From a virus, in IMG/VR virus record IMGVR_UViG_3300025128_000157, positions 1 through 35,382 of that record: a stretch of DNA of 35,382 bases. One strand, 5' to 3'. The translations under genes were made by a program, and so were the position numbers. Position 1 is the stretch's first letter. Every line of letters begins with the position of its first letter. Shown piece by piece: positions 1 to 5,774 of the stretch. The notes beneath the pieces are model-generated. The model was not told the origin of the DNA and did no database searches. It was given only the letters and a program-made list of their open reading frames with translations.

Positions 1-92
1 TCACTATATAATTTACACCATGACCACGAAGTTAATTTTGTTGACCAATGGTATACAAAATTTAAAAAATTATAAATATATTTATCAAACAT
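1..92 (-). CDS. Partial small hypothetical protein (C-terminus outside window)
   Basis: Thirty codons are open from an ATG at 92 to the window edge, starting MFDKYIYNFLNFVYHWSTKL and rich in aromatic residues and tryptophan. The start is supported by an AAAGGA ribosome binding site about 5 nt upstream, inside the end of the nuclease gene, whose stop codon it overlaps by 8 nt. This is typical translational coupling. The end of the gene is not in the window and I do not recognise the product. Confidence 0.55.
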   Translation of the reverse strand, partial: MFDKYIYNFLNFVYHWSTKLTSWSWCKLYS

Positions 93-450
93 TTTTCCTT
101 TCAAATGGTACAACGTTAGTCATGTCCACTTTTTTTACTTGTTTATCTCGTTTAGTTGGCATAACATCTAACACTTCTTTTGTGTCAAGATCTACAAAAA
201 TTAGTTGTACATCTAATTCTTTTTGTTTTTTAGTTTGTGATCTATTAACTTTATAACCATTCTTTGTACGTAAACTCAATGCTTTGACATCAACTAATAT
301 TACATCACCGACGCCATTTTCATCAATCAATACCAAATCAACAGGTCCATGTTGTGACATATTACGATGCACTGAATATCCTAAATTAATAAAATATTCA
401 GCAGCAATTAATTCTGCACGATCACCTTTTATATGTTTACTGTGCGCCAT
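85..450 (-). CDS. PD-(D/E)XK nuclease, Holliday-junction-resolvase-like
   Basis: This 121-residue protein has the layout of a small PD-(D/E)XK nuclease: KGDRAE near the N-terminus (Glu13), PVDLV (Asp38), then a strand ending VDVK (Asp54 and Lys56), which form the expected metal-binding core. Families of this kind include archaeal Hjc-like resolvases and phage junction or debranching endonucleases, so a role in processing replication or recombination intermediates is likely. The ATG at 450 has only a poor GGCGG-type ribosome binding site. A 19-codon frame overlaps the start in another frame (437-496) and may be a displaced N-terminus. The nuclease superfamily is fairly secure; the exact substrate is not. 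Confidence 0.75.
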   Translation of the reverse strand: MAHSKHIKGDRAELIAAEYFINLGYSVHRNMSQHGPVDLVLIDENGVGDVILVDVKALSLRTKNGYKVNRSQTKKQKELDVQLIFVDLDTKEVLDVMPTKRDKQVKKVDMTNVVPFERKNV

Positions 451-496
451 GTTGTACCGCCATTCTAACTACTGTAGTCCATGGATTCATATCCAT
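437..496 (-). CDS. 19-codon overlapping frame upstream of the nuclease (leader peptide or displaced N-terminus)
   Basis: Directly after the stop of the zinc-finger gene, an ATG at 496 opens MDMNPWTTVVRMAVQHGAQ and ends 14 nt inside the nuclease gene. Reading would have to move forward one base around CAACATGG to join the nuclease frame. The joined product would give a longer helical N-terminus ahead of HSKHIKGDRAE. I have a memory of related marine phage nucleases starting with an NPWT-like segment, but cannot verify it. No good ribosome binding site precedes it. It may be a frameshifted start, a leader peptide or chance. Confidence 0.35.
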   Translation of the reverse strand: MDMNPWTTVVRMAVQHGAQ

Positions 497-500
497 ATGT

Positions 501-698
501 TTAGTGCAAGCTGTCAGAAACACCATCATCAATCCAACCCATATCATCGATTTCATAAAACTCTCCTTCCGAATCACAGTCCCAACACTGATGCACTGTT
601 GACTCATCTTTCTCTAAACTTGCTACCTTAACATATCCATTACCTTTACAGGTAGGACATATGTGTATTTTTACTTTAGCTTTTTTTAATTTTTCCAT
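501..698 (-). CDS. Small zinc-finger protein (DnaJ-type Cys pairs)
   Basis: This 65-residue protein carries CPTCKGNGYV (Cys14, Cys17) and CWDCDSEGE (Cys38, Cys41). The CxxCxGxG-like layout resembles one zinc site of the DnaJ central domain. The C-terminal third is acidic and the N-terminus is lysine-rich. Such proteins may bind nucleic acid or act as small adaptors; no specific role can be assigned. It overlaps the end of the upstream ribbon-helix-helix gene by 23 nt, so the two are probably co-translated from the promoter at 874-903. Confidence 0.7.
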   Translation of the reverse strand: MEKLKKAKVKIHICPTCKGNGYVKVASLEKDESTVHQCWDCDSEGEFYEIDDMGWIDDGVSDSLH

Positions 699-849
699 TT
701 AATTTTTTCACTTTCTCATTTGCGATTGATTCAATGGTTTTACTAATTGACAATTTGGCATCGGGCAATAAGACCTTCGATAGCTCAATCAATTTCTTGT
801 ATGTCTCATGTGTTAATGATACATTTCTGTATTTAGTTATATCCGTCAT
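676..849 (-). CDS. Putative ribbon-helix-helix small regulator
   Basis: A 57-residue protein from ATG 849. This start is chosen over the ATG at 861 because AAGGAA sits 3-8 nt upstream and the earlier ATG is fused to that ribosome binding site. The sequence runs from a strand-like NVSLTHETYKKL into two helices ending in a lysine-rich tail. This is the pattern of a MetJ/Arc-type ribbon-helix-helix DNA-binding protein. It is the first gene after a sigma70-like promoter and could be an early regulator, but fold assignment from so short a sequence is tentative. Confidence 0.55.
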   Translation of the reverse strand: MTDITKYRNVSLTHETYKKLIELSKVLLPDAKLSISKTIESIANEKVKKLNGKIKKS

Positions 850-873
850 AATTCCTTTCATTTAATTATGATG

Positions 874-903
874 ATAATATAGGAGATTAATATTAAAAGT
901 CAA
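874..903 (-). promoter_or_regulatory. Sigma70-like promoter for the leftward gene set at 849
   Basis: On the minus strand there is TTGACT (898-903), a 16-nt spacer ending in CC, then TATATT (876-881). An 18-nt spacing to TATTAT (874-879) is also possible. Transcription would begin around 867, giving a short leader with the ribosome binding site for the gene at 849. The -35 box overlaps the start codon of the plus-strand gene at 903, so the two directions should interfere. The CC-TATAT end matches the promoters at 1844 and 13375. Confidence 0.6.
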
Positions 904-1121
904 TGACAAAATTTGTGTTAATAATGTTTTTATGTAGCGCTATCCCTGGTAATGAGTGTCAGCTTTTAGATACACCAATAAGAGAGTTTGATACTTACCA
1001 TAAATGTGCGTATTATGGTTATGATCATTCTAGTATATTACTAAAAGAATTTAATACAGATTTTGTAGACACTAATAAGGTTTTTACTGCGTTTAGTTGT
1101 AAAGAAGATGCAAGTATTTGA
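903..1121 (+). CDS. Small exported cysteine-containing protein, plus-strand
   Basis: A 72-residue protein with a hydrophobic N-terminus (MTKFVLIMFLCSAIPGNEC) and further Cys at 35 and 66, suggesting a short signal peptide and an exported disulfide-bonded domain. I associate this layout with a family of short proteins in marine phages, from memory. It is one of only two genes on the plus strand and is divergent from the regulator at 849. AGGAG at 881-885 is too far (17 nt) for a normal ribosome binding site. Its own promoter is unclear; an extended -10-like TGATAATAT lies at 872-880. Function unknown. Confidence 0.6.
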   Translation: MTKFVLIMFLCSAIPGNECQLLDTPIREFDTYHKCAYYGYDHSSILLKEFNTDFVDTNKVFTAFSCKEDASI

Positions 1122-1139
1122 CAATGTGTCTAAATTGTG

Positions 1140-1208
1140 TTATGGCTCAATCTTCTCACCACAATTAAACCTATCCATCTTACTCTCTCTTTGGATAGGT
1201 GTATTCAT
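1140..1208 (-). CDS. Possible 22-residue peptide gene, coupled to the frame at 1205-1285
   Basis: The ATG at 1208 shares the ATGA junction with the stop of the preceding small frame. It has an AGGG ribosome binding site 6 nt upstream (1215-1218). The peptide ends MDRFNCGEKIEP and is charged and soluble-looking. The ribosome binding site lies in the 3' arm of an 8-bp hairpin, so translation would depend on ribosomes arriving from the frame above. The same bases are also the end of a longer open frame from about 1370. Which of the overlapping frames is used is not certain. Confidence 0.35.
   Translation of the reverse strand: MNTPIQRESKMDRFNCGEKIEP
1170..1199. other. 7-bp inverted repeat (CCTATCC ... 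GGATAGG)
   Basis: CCTATCC (1170-1176) and GGATAGG (1193-1199) are perfect complements separated by 16 nt. The repeat lies between the converging plus-strand gene (ends 1121) and the minus-strand genes, inside the tiny frame 1140-1208. It could be part of a transcript-end structure or of a larger structured RNA; no U-tract follows it directly in either direction. Confidence 0.35.
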
Positions 1209-1285
1209 ACTAAACCCTGTAATTTCCGTGCACGTACTTTTACAGGGCCAAAGGCTCCACACCTCCACCGGACTTGCGGTTTCAT
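1205..1285 (-). CDS. Possible 26-residue basic peptide gene
   Basis: From ATG 1285 the frame reads MKPQVRWRCGAFGPVKVRAR and ends in LQGLV, closing at an ATGA overlap with the next tiny frame. It is strongly basic, with Trp and Cys. Its composition looks more protein-like than the competing Ser/Thr-rich frame over the same bases. No ribosome binding site is seen before the ATG. The DNA here is much richer in G+C than the neighbours. The call depends on the ATGA coupling and amino-acid character only. Confidence 0.3.
   Translation of the reverse strand: MKPQVRWRCGAFGPVKVRARKLQGLV
1215..1247 (-). promoter_or_regulatory. Hairpin sequestering a ribosome binding site
   Basis: In the minus-strand RNA, CCCUGUAA (1247-1240) pairs perfectly over 8 bp with UUACAGGG (1222-1215), leaving a 17-nt loop. 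The loop contains the palindrome CGTGCACG. The AGGG of the 3' arm is the apparent ribosome binding site of the tiny gene starting at 1208. Folding would hide that site until a ribosome translates the overlapping upstream frame through the stem. Confidence 0.5.
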
Positions 1286-1350
1286 AGGTTGCCGTACAGA
1301 GGCTAGCGCGTAGCATTACTTGGACGGAGGTCCTTTTCATCATCAAAATT

Positions 1351-1557
1351 TTATCTACACATACAACCAATCAAACTACCGCTGCCATCTTTCATGATGT
1401 GCAGGTTTAACGTGTCAACGTAGCCTGTTAGTTTTAGTCTTAGTATCTCGCACAGATCCATGCAATTTACTGGTTCCAATAAAGACACATGTTCCATCAT
1501 TTGCTTTGACAACGGAATTAATTGATATAATCCGTCGTTTAGTATTATTAATTCCAT
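1351..1557 (-). CDS. Small hypothetical protein, overlapping the previous gene by 143 nt
   Basis: This 68-residue protein starts at an ATG preceded by AAAGGAAC at a 6-7 nt distance, a good ribosome binding site. The C-terminus reads GYVDTLNLHIMKDGSGSLIG followed by CMCR. The first two thirds overlap the end of the gene 1415-1663 in another frame. After its TAA stop the same frame continues for 15 sense codons (NFDDEKDLRPSNATR) to a TAG at 1303, so a longer ancestral protein or stop read-through is possible. I do not recognise the family. Confidence 0.5.
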   Translation of the reverse strand: MELIILNDGLYQLIPLSKQMMEHVSLLEPVNCMDLCEILRLKLTGYVDTLNLHIMKDGSGSLIGCMCR

Positions 1558-1663
1558 TTGTATGTTCCTTTATTAGTTTATACCAAAGATCTTTATATTT
1601 TGGGTCTTTAGTTTTATTCCAATTATTTGCCGCTTCGTCTATTCTTTCTTGTAGATTCAACAT
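1415..1663 (-). CDS. Small hypothetical protein
   Basis: An 82-residue protein with a helical N-terminal half (ERIDEAANNWNKTKDPKYKD) and a basic second half. The ATG at 1663 is preceded by AGGA at an 8-nt distance and overlaps the end of the gene 1623-1823. The N-terminal WxKTKDPKYKDLWYKL pattern resembles a family of short marine phage proteins I remember but cannot name. Function is unknown. Confidence 0.6.
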   Translation of the reverse strand: MLNLQERIDEAANNWNKTKDPKYKDLWYKLIKEHTNGINNTKRRIISINSVVKANDGTCVFIGTSKLHGSVRDTKTKTNRLR

Positions 1664-1823
1664 GTGTTGTTCCTAACGTTATAATTTTATTTATACTCGG
1701 TGCTTTTAATGTTGCACTTACACCATATCTTTTCCATGCTTTTTTCATTAAATTTAACTCTAATAAAAATGTTGACCACTGACTTTGTGATGCGCCTTCT
1801 ACGTTTATTGTTACTGTTTTCAT
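1623..1823 (-). CDS. Small hypothetical protein, first gene after a strong promoter
   Basis: A 66-residue basic protein (MKTVTINVEGASQSQWSTFL ...). Its ATG has an AAAGG ribosome binding site about 6 nt upstream. It is the first gene behind the promoter at 1844-1872 and overlaps the next gene by 41 nt. The N-terminus looks like a short beta strand followed by a helix; no known domain is visible. Confidence 0.6.
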   Translation of the reverse strand: MKTVTINVEGASQSQWSTFLLELNLMKKAWKRYGVSATLKAPSINKIITLGTTHVESTRKNRRSGK

Positions 1824-1843
1824 ATATACCTTTCTTTTCTTTC

Positions 1844-1872
1844 TATATAGGATATTAATTGATGTTTGTCAA
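1844..1872 (-). promoter_or_regulatory. Strong sigma70-like promoter
   Basis: The minus strand has a perfect -35 TTGACA (1867-1872), a 17-nt spacer ending in CC, and -10 TATATA (1844-1849). The start site would fall near 1837, leaving a leader of about 13 nt that still contains the AAAGG ribosome binding site of the gene at 1823. The -35 box overlaps the stop codon of the 48-residue gene upstream. Confidence 0.7.
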
Positions 1873-2015
1873 CGCCCTTGTCCAACATATTTTTTAAACA
1901 TACGTCGCTTACTTTTGTTCATTTTTGCAAGACTAGGATTTCTACCTATGCTTGTTTTATGAAACACAGGCTCGTGATCTACTTTTGAGTATAAACCTTT
2001 AGACTTCTTGGCCAT
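1869..2015 (-). CDS. 48-residue basic protein
   Basis: Direct translation from ATG 2015 gives MAKKSKGLYSKVDHEPVFHK, then TSIGRNPSLAKMNKSKRRMF and a basic end (KKYVGQGR). The pattern SIGRNP...MNKxKRR...YxGQGR resembles very short proteins I remember from marine phages. It overlaps the end of the zinc-ribbon gene in another frame, with the ATG inside the final codons. Its high Lys/Arg content suggests nucleic-acid or ribosome contact, but the function is unknown. Confidence 0.65.
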   Translation of the reverse strand: MAKKSKGLYSKVDHEPVFHKTSIGRNPSLAKMNKSKRRMFKKYVGQGR

Positions 2016-2229
2016 CTTTTAACACTAATTCTGATTTTTCTTTTTCTGATAATGCTACAGCCGGTATATAACTAATTCTACCATTGATGTGTTGTCTAAG
2101 ATTTTCACCACATATAGTGCATTTATATATTTCTGGCACAACTGATACTAAAAGTGTTTCTTCACTACACTCTGGACACACACCATTAACAACTTCTGTT
2201 TTAAATCTTATTGTTTTTTTAATAGCCAT
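1999..2229 (-). CDS. Zinc-ribbon protein
   Basis: This 76-residue protein contains two CxxC knuckles, CPEC (Cys18, Cys21) and CTIC (Cys37, Cys40), separated by a hydrophobic strand. That is the geometry of a single zinc ribbon. The C-terminus (SEKEKSELVLKDGQ) is acidic and helical. Zinc ribbons of this size can act as small transcription or replication adaptors. It starts at the stop of the upstream coiled-coil membrane protein. Confidence 0.65.
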   Translation of the reverse strand: MAIKKTIRFKTEVVNGVCPECSEETLLVSVVPEIYKCTICGENLRQHINGRISYIPAVALSEKEKSELVLKDGQEV

Positions 2230-2519
2230 TAATTTGCTAGTGGATTGGAAGAAGATGCTTTTAACTCTTCTATTTGTACTTGTAATAATTCTATTTGTTT
2301 TTCGTTAACTAAAATTTTTGTATGACCATGTTGTACACTTAATGCTTCAACTTTTTCTTCTAACACTGCAATTTGTGAAGAGTAATCTGCTGATTCTTTT
2401 GCTTCTAATACTTCTAATTTAGTCATGACTTCACCATATTTAACAAAGCCACCACCAATTGCTGCAATAACACCTAGTAAAGCTGCAACACCTGCTAATT
2501 GATTTTTAATTTTATCCAT
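2229..2519 (-). CDS. Small membrane-anchored coiled-coil protein
   Basis: The start at 2519 is chosen because GGAGG lies about 9 nt upstream; the frame itself is open to 2624, inside the preceding gene. The 96-residue protein begins MDKIKNQ, has one membrane segment (LAGVAALLGVIAAIGGGFV, residues 8-26), then a long heptad-like charged helix to the end. The layout is that of a type of small phage holin-like or membrane scaffold protein. It belongs to a run of envelope-directed genes and could act in lysis or membrane remodelling, but this is inference. Confidence 0.65.
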   Translation of the reverse strand: MDKIKNQLAGVAALLGVIAAIGGGFVKYGEVMTKLEVLEAKESADYSSQIAVLEEKVEALSVQHGHTKILVNEKQIELLQVQIEELKASSSNPLAN

Positions 2520-4140
2520 TTTGTAGTACCTCCAACTCCAATAAGATCTGTTGTTTTCTTGAATTAATCTCTTGAAGTTTTCTTGCTTTAATCTCCATCT
2601 TATCATTTTGGATATACGTTGCAAGACTCTTATTTGAATAAATTACCCTATTATCTATAAGGTTTAATTGATCTAAATATATGTCTTTTGGTGCATAAAA
2701 TGCTACATTATAAGAATCTAATGATACTTGGTCCGTGGTCATTGCTTCCATTTTAATTATATTTTTTATTTGTAGATTTTTAGATATATTTTTTATATCC
2801 TTATCAACTTTTTCCATTACTCTTGCAATATTTTTAACGATAGCTTTTTTCTGTTGTATTTTTTTTTGTTCGGCAAGCTTCTTAGTCTGAACAGTGGACT
2901 TTTTAGCAGTCTCGCTAGTAGGTTTCTTTTCTTTAATTTCTTTTTTTTCATTTGTTTGTTTTACCATCTTAGTAGGTTTTTCTTCAACCGATTCTTCTTC
3001 AACCATTTCTGTTGATTCTTCTTTTACAACTTCTTCTTCAACCATTTCTGTTGGCTCTTCCTCTACTATCTCTTCTACTATTTCTTCTTCAATAATTTTT
3101 TCTTCTGTAAAAGTCTCCTCTTCTTGAGAAACCATTGGTAAGAAACTTGCAATTATTTCTTCTGTTTCTTCATATATTTCTTCCTCTTGTGGTAACATCA
3201 TTGAAAAAAAAGAAGTGCTTACTTCTTCCTCCATAGGCATTTCTTCCATAATTATTTCTTCTTCCATAATTATTTCTTCTTCCATGGGCATTTCTTCCAT
3301 AACAATTAACATTGGTTCAAATGTCATTTCTTCAAATTCTTCTTCTATAATTTCTTCCATAGGTGGTGCTATAAGTGTAAACTCTTCAAACATTTCTTCA
3401 ATATACTCAAATGTAAATTCTTCAAATATCTCTTCTTGTAACTCTTCAAATATATCTTCTATCTCTTCTATAATTTCATTTGCTATAACTGTATTGTCAT
3501 ATGTCATAGTCAGTTTAGCGCCTAACAAGTTAGGTCCACCTAAATCAACTAATGGAGATCCATTATCAATACCAGTCCAAGTCCAATCAAATTGATTGGA
3601 GCCAATGCCATTGTATATAACTTGATCTGTATATTTATCTGCATTTGCATAATAACCTGAGTCTGTATTTCTTATTTGATCTACTTGAGATAACACCTCA
3701 CCATCAGAATCTAATATTTTTACCGTTGTTTTAAATGTATCTCTTCCTGATCTAGATTGACCACATTGAGAAGATGATCCAGACCATTCACAATTTTGTA
3801 CAACTGTAGTAGAATCTAATGTTATACCATTGTCTAACATATTTTGTGTTGTAGTCTCACTACCTGTTGTAACGCCAACTAAATCACCGGTATAATTTAA
3901 ACTACCTGTGCCTGACGATGTGCTACCAACTTCTACTTCTTGGTAATTCCAATTTTGATTTGTGCATGTAGTATTAACAGATGTAAATGATGAACAGCTT
4001 GACTGTACATTAGGAATGTTAGTATCTACTGATTGTAGGTTAGATGCGGCTCCTGTGCCATTAGGTAATAAATTACCTGTTGTAATACTATCAGCTTGTG
4101 CAGCTGTAATTAAAAACAAAAATGGTATTAGCCATTTCAT
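2512..4140 (-). CDS. Secreted Glu-rich / Lys-rich repeat protein
   Basis: The 542-residue protein has a clear signal peptide (MKWLIPFLFLITAAQA, then DS), followed by a Ser/Thr/Gly-rich region with four Cys (49, 59, 117, 126) up to about residue 215. Residues 221-392 are dominated by glutamate with interspersed Met, Phe, Ile and Val (EEIFEEF, MEEEII). A lysine-rich helical part follows at 393-456, then a final helical domain. It resembles a large exported or virion-associated marine phage protein, but I cannot assign a function. The charge blocks could form a polyampholyte stalk or coiled coil. The downstream gene starts 8 nt inside its end. Confidence 0.75.
   Translation of the reverse strand: MKWLIPFLFLITAAQADSITTGNLLPNGTGAASNLQSVDTNIPNVQSSCSSFTSVNTTCTNQNWNYQEVEVGSTSSGTGSLNYTGDLVGVTTGSETTTQNMLDNGITLDSTTVVQNCEWSGSSSQCGQSRSGRDTFKTTVKILDSDGEVLSQVDQIRNTDSGYYANADKYTDQVIYNGIGSNQFDWTWTGIDNGSPLVDLGGPNLLGAKLTMTYDNTVIANEIIEEIEDIFEELQEEIFEEFTFEYIEEMFEEFTLIAPPMEEIIEEEFEEMTFEPMLIVMEEMPMEEEIIMEEEIIMEEMPMEEEVSTSFFSMMLPQEEEIYEETEEIIASFLPMVSQEEETFTEEKIIEEEIVEEIVEEEPTEMVEEEVVKEESTEMVEEESVEEKPTKMVKQTNEKKEIKEKKPTSETAKKSTVQTKKLAEQKKIQQKKAIVKNIARVMEKVDKDIKNISKNLQIKNIIKMEAMTTDQVSLDSYNVAFYAPKDIYLDQLNLIDNRVIYSNKSLATYIQNDKMEIKARKLQEINSRKQQILLELEVLQNG
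3253..3288. repeat. 18-bp tandem repeat in the Glu-rich coding region
   Basis: The unit ATAATTATTTCTTCTTCC occurs twice in a row and encodes the repeating EEEIIM segment of the secreted protein. Shorter variants flank it, for example the GGCATTTCTTCC blocks on either side. Expansion and contraction of such units may vary the length of the acidic stretch. Confidence 0.5.
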
Positions 4141-4355
4141 TCTAGTATAAGTTTTTTAATACTTCTACTGCCATCTATGTTATCTTCTAACTCTGCCATA
4201 GATTTTATGCATTGATATTTAACTTTGCCGTCAGGTTTTAATTGACGTTTAGCTACGCGTGCCCCTTTTAAACATTCAGACATTGAAGTTTGGATACGTG
4301 CTTCTTTAATCTCTCCGTTAATAATCATCAATAATGCTATTACCATTTCAGTCAT
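4137..4355 (-). CDS. Small exported hypothetical protein
   Basis: A 72-residue protein whose N-terminus (MTEMVIALLMIINGEIKEAR) looks like a short hydrophobic export or anchor segment. It is followed by Cys28, Cys49 and a charged region. It overlaps the gene upstream by 8 nt and ends at an ATGA junction with the secreted Glu-rich protein, so the two are probably co-translated. I recall close relatives in marine phage genomes, all without function. Confidence 0.65.
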   Translation of the reverse strand: MTEMVIALLMIINGEIKEARIQTSMSECLKGARVAKRQLKPDGKVKYQCIKSMAELEDNIDGSRSIKKLILE

Positions 4356-4668
4356 ATCTAATCGCTTTGTTAGTATTTCTTGCTAAATCTATCATACTAG
4401 ATAAACCAGTAGAAAAAGCTTTAGCTTCATCAGGGGTATTAAAAGATATGAAGTCTCCTTTTTCTATTGCGTAATCCATTGCTTTTTCTCCTAAATTAAT
4501 TAATTTACCCTCTATCATTCTTATTGTAGGAAACAATATTTCTTTACCTTGATACTCTCCACTTGCTGTTTTTACAGTTTCCATAGCCTCTGTAGTTGGA
4601 GTAGAAGGATCTAATGCTCTTTTTATCCATTCTCTATCATATGCATTATAAGACTCATTCATGTCCAT
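4348..4668 (-). CDS. Hypothetical protein with a phage virion-type motif
   Basis: This 106-residue protein has the pattern EILFPTIRM...GKLINLG...YAIEKGDFISFNTPDEA. It resembles a small module often found beside lysozyme or transglycosylase domains in phage virion proteins, of the form 'PT...G...A...G...F.S.EEA..F'. No catalytic domain is present. It overlaps both neighbours by a few nt in an operon of membrane-directed genes. It may be a virion or host-envelope accessory; the resemblance is from memory. Confidence 0.6.
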   Translation of the reverse strand: MDMNESYNAYDREWIKRALDPSTPTTEAMETVKTASGEYQGKEILFPTIRMIEGKLINLGEKAMDYAIEKGDFISFNTPDEAKAFSTGLSSMIDLARNTNKAIRYD

Positions 4669-5035
4669 TACCGTTTGCTCTTACTTTATCTTTTAAAGCC
4701 TCAAGATCCTCTAAAACTTTTTCCTGATTTTTTTGTAAGAATTGAATGTTAACTTTATTATGCATCATGTCTTCAATTCTTGTTTCAATTTGTTCTACAC
4801 TTTTATAAAGATCCTCAAGTAAAAAATGTTGCTCTTGGTCCGTAGGGATCTGCTCACTTTTTTTTAACAAATCATTTTCAAACAGCTCACGTGATGTTTC
4901 TAACGATACTAATCTTGCAGTCAACTCGGTGTATGCGAACACGCCGGCTGCGACGAGTAAAATTAAGCTAGCAACCGTTTTCATCGGCATCTGTACAGCT
5001 GCTTCTTCAGATATATTTAAAGGTTTTTTATTCAT
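4655..5035 (-). CDS. Membrane-anchored coiled-coil protein
   Basis: A 126-residue protein with a cytoplasmic-looking N-terminus (MNKKPLNISEEAAVQMPMK) and one membrane segment (ASLILLVAAGVFAYTEL, about 22-38). About 85 residues of Glu/Lys-rich heptad-like helix then run to the C-terminus. It resembles the smaller protein at 2229 in architecture. A spanin, holin-accessory or envelope scaffold role is possible. It overlaps the secreted protein gene upstream by 4 nt (ATGA). Confidence 0.65.
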   Translation of the reverse strand: MNKKPLNISEEAAVQMPMKTVASLILLVAAGVFAYTELTARLVSLETSRELFENDLLKKSEQIPTDQEQHFLLEDLYKSVEQIETRIEDMMHNKVNIQFLQKNQEKVLEDLEALKDKVRANGNGHE

Positions 5036-5757
5036 TTAGGTGATTCCCATTTTACAGGTTTTTTCTTAGGTAAAATAACTTTTTTCTTCATATCTTTATC
5101 TACCTTATCAAATTCTTTTGTAGTTTTTGCTTCTTCTTGTAATCTTTTTTTCTCTGCTAGTGCCGCATCTCTTGCTATTTTCTTTTCTTTTTTCTCTCTA
5201 GCTTTCATACGTTTTACATATATGTCATAGTCTGGTCTTTCATTGTCATATTTAGACCAAAGTTTTTCTGCTTCTTTACCAATCTTACCATCTATTGGAC
5301 AAGGTGTTCCTGCTTGTATCATAGATTCAAATACTCTTTCATCTTGACAAAGTATTGCAACAGCTGCAACTTTCATACCAAAATCATTAAGTATTCTTGC
5401 TAGTTTTAATCTTTCACAATTTTTATCTATAAAATGTTTACCACCACTAATACCAAGACCAAATGTCTGTACACCTAAAGATCCACCCACAGCACAAACG
5501 TCTTGCGTCATAGAGTTGTAAGATGGTGCACTAGAACTTGGTGGTGCTGATCTTATGTTTGAATTTGTTGTACTGTTTGTTGTACTATTAGAACTAGATC
5601 CAGATTGATATGTTGTAGTCGCGGTAGATGTATATCCACCTTCGATAGCTGTGTTAGATCCAGATGTATTTGTTTGAGTAGAACCCGGATATGCTGGTTG
5701 CATAAATGCTAACAACACAAATAGAATAATTAATATTCCTGTGAAATAGTAATTCAT
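5032..5757 (-). CDS. Secreted Ser/Thr-rich protein with conserved Cys domain
   Basis: The ATG at 5757 is chosen because GGAG lies about 8 nt upstream; an in-frame ATG at 5772 is possible. The N-terminus (MNYYFTGILIILFVLLAF) is a signal peptide or anchor, followed by a low-complexity Ser/Thr/Asn linker. A conserved-looking domain follows, with Cys in QDVCAVGGSLGVQ, KNCERLKLA, AILCQDERVF and GTPCPIDGKIG. The last 70 residues are Lys-rich and helical. The QDVC...NCERLKL...LCQD...GTPCP pattern is one I recall from marine phages; its function is unknown. Confidence 0.7.
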   Translation of the reverse strand: MNYYFTGILIILFVLLAFMQPAYPGSTQTNTSGSNTAIEGGYTSTATTTYQSGSSSNSTTNSTTNSNIRSAPPSSSAPSYNSMTQDVCAVGGSLGVQTFGLGISGGKHFIDKNCERLKLARILNDFGMKVAAVAILCQDERVFESMIQAGTPCPIDGKIGKEAEKLWSKYDNERPDYDIYVKRMKAREKKEKKIARDAALAEKKRLQEEAKTTKEFDKVDKDMKKKVILPKKKPVKWESPK

Positions 5758-5774
5758 CCTACAACACTCCATTA

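Noticed and set aside
1140-1370. Single 76-codon minus-strand gene from a TTG start
   Set aside because: The start is weak, the middle is Ser/Thr-rich and codon use is unlike the neighbours; two smaller coupled frames explain the same bases at least as well, though the longer frame is not excluded.
2894-3127. Plus-strand open frame rich in Ser
   Set aside because: Same cause: the mirror of GAA-rich codons in the secreted protein gene.
3215-3595. Plus-strand open frame rich in Ser and Ile
   Set aside because: It is the complement of the Glu-rich coding repeats (TTC-rich DNA read backwards) and has no ribosome binding site.
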